NCBI RefSeq assembly: GCF_003028855.1
Contig: NZ_CP028324.1
Location: 1,674,001 to 1,738,000, forward strand
Direction: 5' to 3'
Length of the DNA stretch: 64,000 bases
Source: Pseudoduganella armeniaca
GTDB taxonomy: Bacteria > Pseudomonadota > Gammaproteobacteria > Burkholderiales > Burkholderiaceae_D
Part shown: in pieces, positions 61,558 to 64,000 of the stretch
Numbering within the stretch: the stretch's first letter is position 1
How the letters are laid out: every line of letters starts with the position of its first letter
Program-made: the position numbers and the translations under genes
Notes under the pieces: model-generated
What the model saw: the letters and a program-made list of their open reading frames with translations, nothing else
Databases searched by the model: none
What the model was told of the DNA's origin: nothing

Positions 61558-62480
61558 CCCTTCGCCGCCGCCGTGACCTGGTCGCGCAGCCACTTGTGCT
61601 CGGGCGCCTGGTGCACGCGCTCGTGCCACAGCTGGTAGAAGCGCATGGGCGGGAACTTGACGGGCACCGTGAACGTCTTCAGCGGCAGCGTCTTCTCATA
61701 AAAGCGCAGGAACTGGCGGCCGGTCGTCAGCACCAGGTCCGTTTGCGTCAGCATATAGGGGATCAGGCCGAAGTAGGCCGACTCCACCGCCACATTGCGG
61801 CGCAGGTTCTGCCGCTCCAGGAACGAATCGATCACGCCGCCATAGCCCGGCAGCATCTGCGACGGCGCCACGTGCGGCAGGGTCAGGTAGTCCTGCAAGG
61901 TCATCGCGTCGCTGGCCGTGCGTTTCGCGTACGGGCTGGCGGCATGCATCGCACAGATGATCGGGTCCTCGAACAGCTTGGAGATGTGCAGGTGCTGCGG
62001 CGGCTCGTCCCAGTTGGCGATGACGAGGTCCATGTCGCCATCGGACAGCATGCGGATGTAGTCGATGCCCGGTCCCAGGTTGTGGATCACGACGCGGCTT
62101 TTCGGCGAACCGCGCCGCAGCAGCGCGACCACGTTCGGCAGGAACTGGCTGTCCAGGTAATCCGGCGCGGCGATGTGGAAGGTGCGCGCTTCCTCCTGCG
62201 GCACGAACGGCGTCTTCTTGACGAACAGGCTCTCGGTTTCGTCCAGGATGCGCTTGGCCGGTTTCAGCAGGCTTTCGCCATGCTGCGTGGGCACCATGCC
62301 GCGCGCGCCGCGCACCAGCAGCGGGTCGCCCGTCAGCTCGCGCAGCTTGCGCAGCGAGGCCGAAATGGAGGGCTGCGGCTGGTTCAGCTTGAGCGCCACG
62401 CGCGACACGTTTTTCTCGACCAGCAGCAGGTACAGGATGCGGATCAGGTGCAGGTCGAGGTGTTGCGGCAGGCTGGACAT
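61542..62480 (-). CDS. LysR-family transcriptional regulator
   Basis: 312 residues. Helix-turn-helix at ~5-65: LDLHLIRILYLLLVEKNVSRVALKLNQPQPSISASLRKLRELTGD, then a LysR substrate domain (~95-305, FHIAAPDYLDSQFLPNVVALL). The FAxP/HVAPSQML region resembles the NodD/SyrM-like group. Divergent from puuD with a 152-bp gap, so it may regulate urate oxidation. The AT-rich inverted pair ATATGT...ATATAC near 62496-62520 could be its site. Confidence 0.9.
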   Translation of the reverse strand: MSSLPQHLDLHLIRILYLLLVEKNVSRVALKLNQPQPSISASLRKLRELTGDPLLVRGARGMVPTQHGESLLKPAKRILDETESLFVKKTPFVPQEEARTFHIAAPDYLDSQFLPNVVALLRRGSPKSRVVIHNLGPGIDYIRMLSDGDMDLVIANWDEPPQHLHISKLFEDPIICAMHAASPYAKRTASDAMTLQDYLTLPHVAPSQMLPGYGGVIDSFLERQNLRRNVAVESAYFGLIPYMLTQTDLVLTTGRQFLRFYEKTLPLKTFTVPVKFPPMRFYQLWHERVHQAPEHKWLRDQVTAAAKGLAGR

Positions 62481-62632
62481 CGGCGAACGGGGCTATATGG
62501 TTGTGGATATGTCGAATATACGCGAAAAGTCATGAGTAAGATACCGATCGCGTTTATCTTCTGTACACTGCTGTAGCTATAACCATCGCCATTGCCATCG
62601 TCCCCGCGGCGCCCACCAAACAAAGGATTTAC

Positions 62633-63850
62633 ATGGAAGTTTTCGGCTACCTGATCCCGTACGGCCTCGAATGGCTCAACCTTCTCGTGCGCTGGCTGCA
62701 CATCATCACGGGCATTGCCTGGATCGGCGCGTCGTTCTACTTCGTCTGGCTGGACAACTCGATCCGCCCGCCCGCGCCAGGGTCCGACCTGGCGAAAAAG
62801 GGCGTGATGGGCGAGCTGTGGGCCGTGCACGGGGGCGGCTTCTACAACCCGCAGAAATACCTGGTGGCGCCGGCCGAGCTGCCCAAGGAGCTGCACTGGT
62901 TCAAATGGGAGGCATATTCGACCTGGCTGTCCGGCTTCGCGCTGCTGACGATCGCCTACTACTTCAATGCCCAGGCGATGATGATCGACAAATCGGTGGC
63001 CGACCTGACCTCGCTGCAAGCCGTTGGCGTGGGCCTGGGCTTCCTCGTCGCCGGCTGGATCGTCTACGATTTGCTGTGCCGCTCGCCGCTGGGCCGGCAC
63101 GACCTGTGGTTCGGCGTCGTCGTCTTTGTGCTGCTGGTGGCCGCGGCCTGGGCGCTGACGCACCTGCTGTCCGGCCGCGCCGCCTACATCCACGTGGGCG
63201 CGATGATCGGCACGATCATGGTGGCCAATGTGGCGATGCTGATCATTCCGGGCCAGCGCAAGATGGTCAGCGCCATGCAGGCCGGCGGCAAGCCCGACCC
63301 GATCCACGGCCTCCGCGCCAAGCAGCGCAGTGTCCACAACAATTACTTCACCTTGCCGGTGCTGTTCATCATGATCAGCAACCACTATGCGATGACGTAC
63401 CAGCACGCCCATGCCTGGCTGGTGCTGGCGTTCATCATGGCGGCCGGCGTCTTCATCCGCCACTTCTTCAACCTGCGCCACAAGGGCCGGGTCGAGTGGC
63501 GCTATCCGGCCATCGGCGTCGCGCTGCTGCTGGCGGTGGCCATTGCCATCGCGCCGCCGCGCCCCGCCGCCAGCGCGGCCGGTGCCGATCCGGCCGCGCA
63601 GTTCGCGCAAGTGAAGGCCATCATGGACCAGCGCTGCCTGTCCTGCCACTCGGCCAAGCCAACGCAGCCCGGCTTCGCCACCGCGCCCGCCGGCGTGATG
63701 TTCGATACGCCAGACCAGATCCACCAGCGCGCCGCGCAGATCCACAAGCAGGTGGTGGAGCTGAAGGCCATGCCGATCGGGAATCTCACCAATATGACGG
63801 ACGCGGAACGCGGCCAGATCGCCGCCTGGTTCGCGGCAGGAGCAAAATGA
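62633..63850 (+). CDS. puuD: Urate hydroxylase PuuD (membrane-bound urate oxidase with cytochrome c domain)
   Basis: 405 residues. Eight or so membrane spans in residues ~10-310, including the N-terminal LIPYGLEWLNLLVRWLHIITGIAWIGASFYFVWLDNS and HGGGFYNPQKY, the urate-oxidase (PuuD) domain. A C-terminal cytochrome c domain (~320-405) carries CLSCH (haem c, ~341-345) and an axial Met near KAMPIGNLTNMT. It oxidises urate to 5-hydroxyisourate in the membrane without releasing H2O2, passing electrons to the respiratory chain. Follows AAGGA at good spacing. Acts between xanthine dehydrogenase and UraD-AllC. Its stop overlaps the next ATG. Confidence 0.94.
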   Translation: MEVFGYLIPYGLEWLNLLVRWLHIITGIAWIGASFYFVWLDNSIRPPAPGSDLAKKGVMGELWAVHGGGFYNPQKYLVAPAELPKELHWFKWEAYSTWLSGFALLTIAYYFNAQAMMIDKSVADLTSLQAVGVGLGFLVAGWIVYDLLCRSPLGRHDLWFGVVVFVLLVAAAWALTHLLSGRAAYIHVGAMIGTIMVANVAMLIIPGQRKMVSAMQAGGKPDPIHGLRAKQRSVHNNYFTLPVLFIMISNHYAMTYQHAHAWLVLAFIMAAGVFIRHFFNLRHKGRVEWRYPAIGVALLLAVAIAIAPPRPAASAAGADPAAQFAQVKAIMDQRCLSCHSAKPTQPGFATAPAGVMFDTPDQIHQRAAQIHKQVVELKAMPIGNLTNMTDAERGQIAAWFAAGAK

Positions 63851-64000
63851 ACATGAATCGCCAACAACAGATCAACGACTGGATCGATACGCACTTCGAC
63901 GAACAGGTGGCCCTGCTGCAGCAGGTGCTGCGCGTGCCGACCGATACGCCGCCGGGCAATAACGCGCCGCACGCGGAGATGGTGGCGGAACTGGTCAAGC
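63847..64000 (+). CDS. M20-family metallopeptidase (N-terminal part, cut by window edge)
   Basis: The ATG at 63847 overlaps the puuD stop (ATGA). The first ~51 residues, MNMNRQQQINDWIDTHFDEQ followed by VALLQQVLRVPTDTPPGNNAPHAEMVAEL, match the start of ArgE/DapE/ACY1-type M20 enzymes (LLxxxLRVPTDTPPG). Coupling to puuD suggests an amidohydrolase in the purine pathway, but the diagnostic metal motifs lie outside the window. Function uncertain. Confidence 0.75.
   Translation, partial: MNMNRQQQINDWIDTHFDEQVALLQQVLRVPTDTPPGNNAPHAEMVAELVK

Overview
The window is a GC-rich bacterial chromosome segment that looks like an Oxalobacteraceae betaproteobacterium of the Massilia/Duganella/Pseudoduganella type. 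This rests on gene content (Oar-like and sphingomonad-like TonB receptors, a PEP-CTERM choice-of-anchor A protein, PuuD, PreTA) and on abundant intergenic palindromic repeats; no rRNA or tRNA is present to confirm it. Almost every gene fits one theme: digesting nucleic acids outside the cytoplasm, importing nucleosides and bases, and burning bases and sugars as carbon and nitrogen sources.

Layout. 1-4.5 kb: end of xanthine dehydrogenase xdhB, then xdhC, guanine deaminase and a secreted adenosine deaminase. 5.2-8.7 kb: a large TonB receptor. 8.8-12.8 kb: three exported enzymes (5'-nucleotidase lipoprotein, PLD3/4-like phospholipase-D-fold enzyme, S1/P1 nuclease). 12.9-14.7 kb: DeoR-type regulator, NudK-like Nudix hydrolase, cytochrome c. 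14.9-19.6 kb (minus): BMP-type nucleoside ABC importer. 20.2-22.5 kb: second TonB receptor. 22.5-24.8 kb: DUF969-DUF979-pyroglutamyl peptidase. 25-28 kb (minus): pseudouridine kinase/glycosidase and a LysR regulator. 28.2-37 kb: deo-type salvage operon (purine nucleoside phosphorylase, deoB, deoC, two-module aldehyde dehydrogenase, deoA, cdd, large two-part deaminase). 37-41.3 kb: VOC protein, LytTR two-component system with a small membrane protein, GNAT, PEP-CTERM protein. 41.3-54.8 kb: RutR-like and MocR-like regulators, then reductive pyrimidine catabolism from uracil uptake to acetyl-CoA (NCS1 permease, preT, preA, hydantoinase, ureidopropionase, beta-alanine transaminase, alanine dehydrogenase, semialdehyde dehydrogenase). 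54.9-64 kb: LysR, TauE-like exporter, a frameshifted uraD-allC fusion, heparinase II/III-like protein, LysR, urate hydroxylase puuD and the start of an M20 peptidase.

Working together (inference): DNA and RNA are cut by the nuclease set, dephosphorylated, taken up by TonB receptors and the BMP importer, split by phosphorylases and PsuKG, and their bases go to urate/allantoate or beta-alanine while deoxyribose goes to acetaldehyde and glyceraldehyde-3-phosphate.

The least expected signal is non-coding. At least three families of fixed-length palindromic elements (53 nt, 72 nt and 79 nt) sit only at the 3' ends of genes. Their stems differ between copies by paired, mostly compensatory changes. 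One simpler palindrome has been absorbed into the coding end of xdhB. Two genes (aldehyde dehydrogenase and uraD-allC) carry one-base frameshifts at C4/G4 runs that may be sequencing indels.
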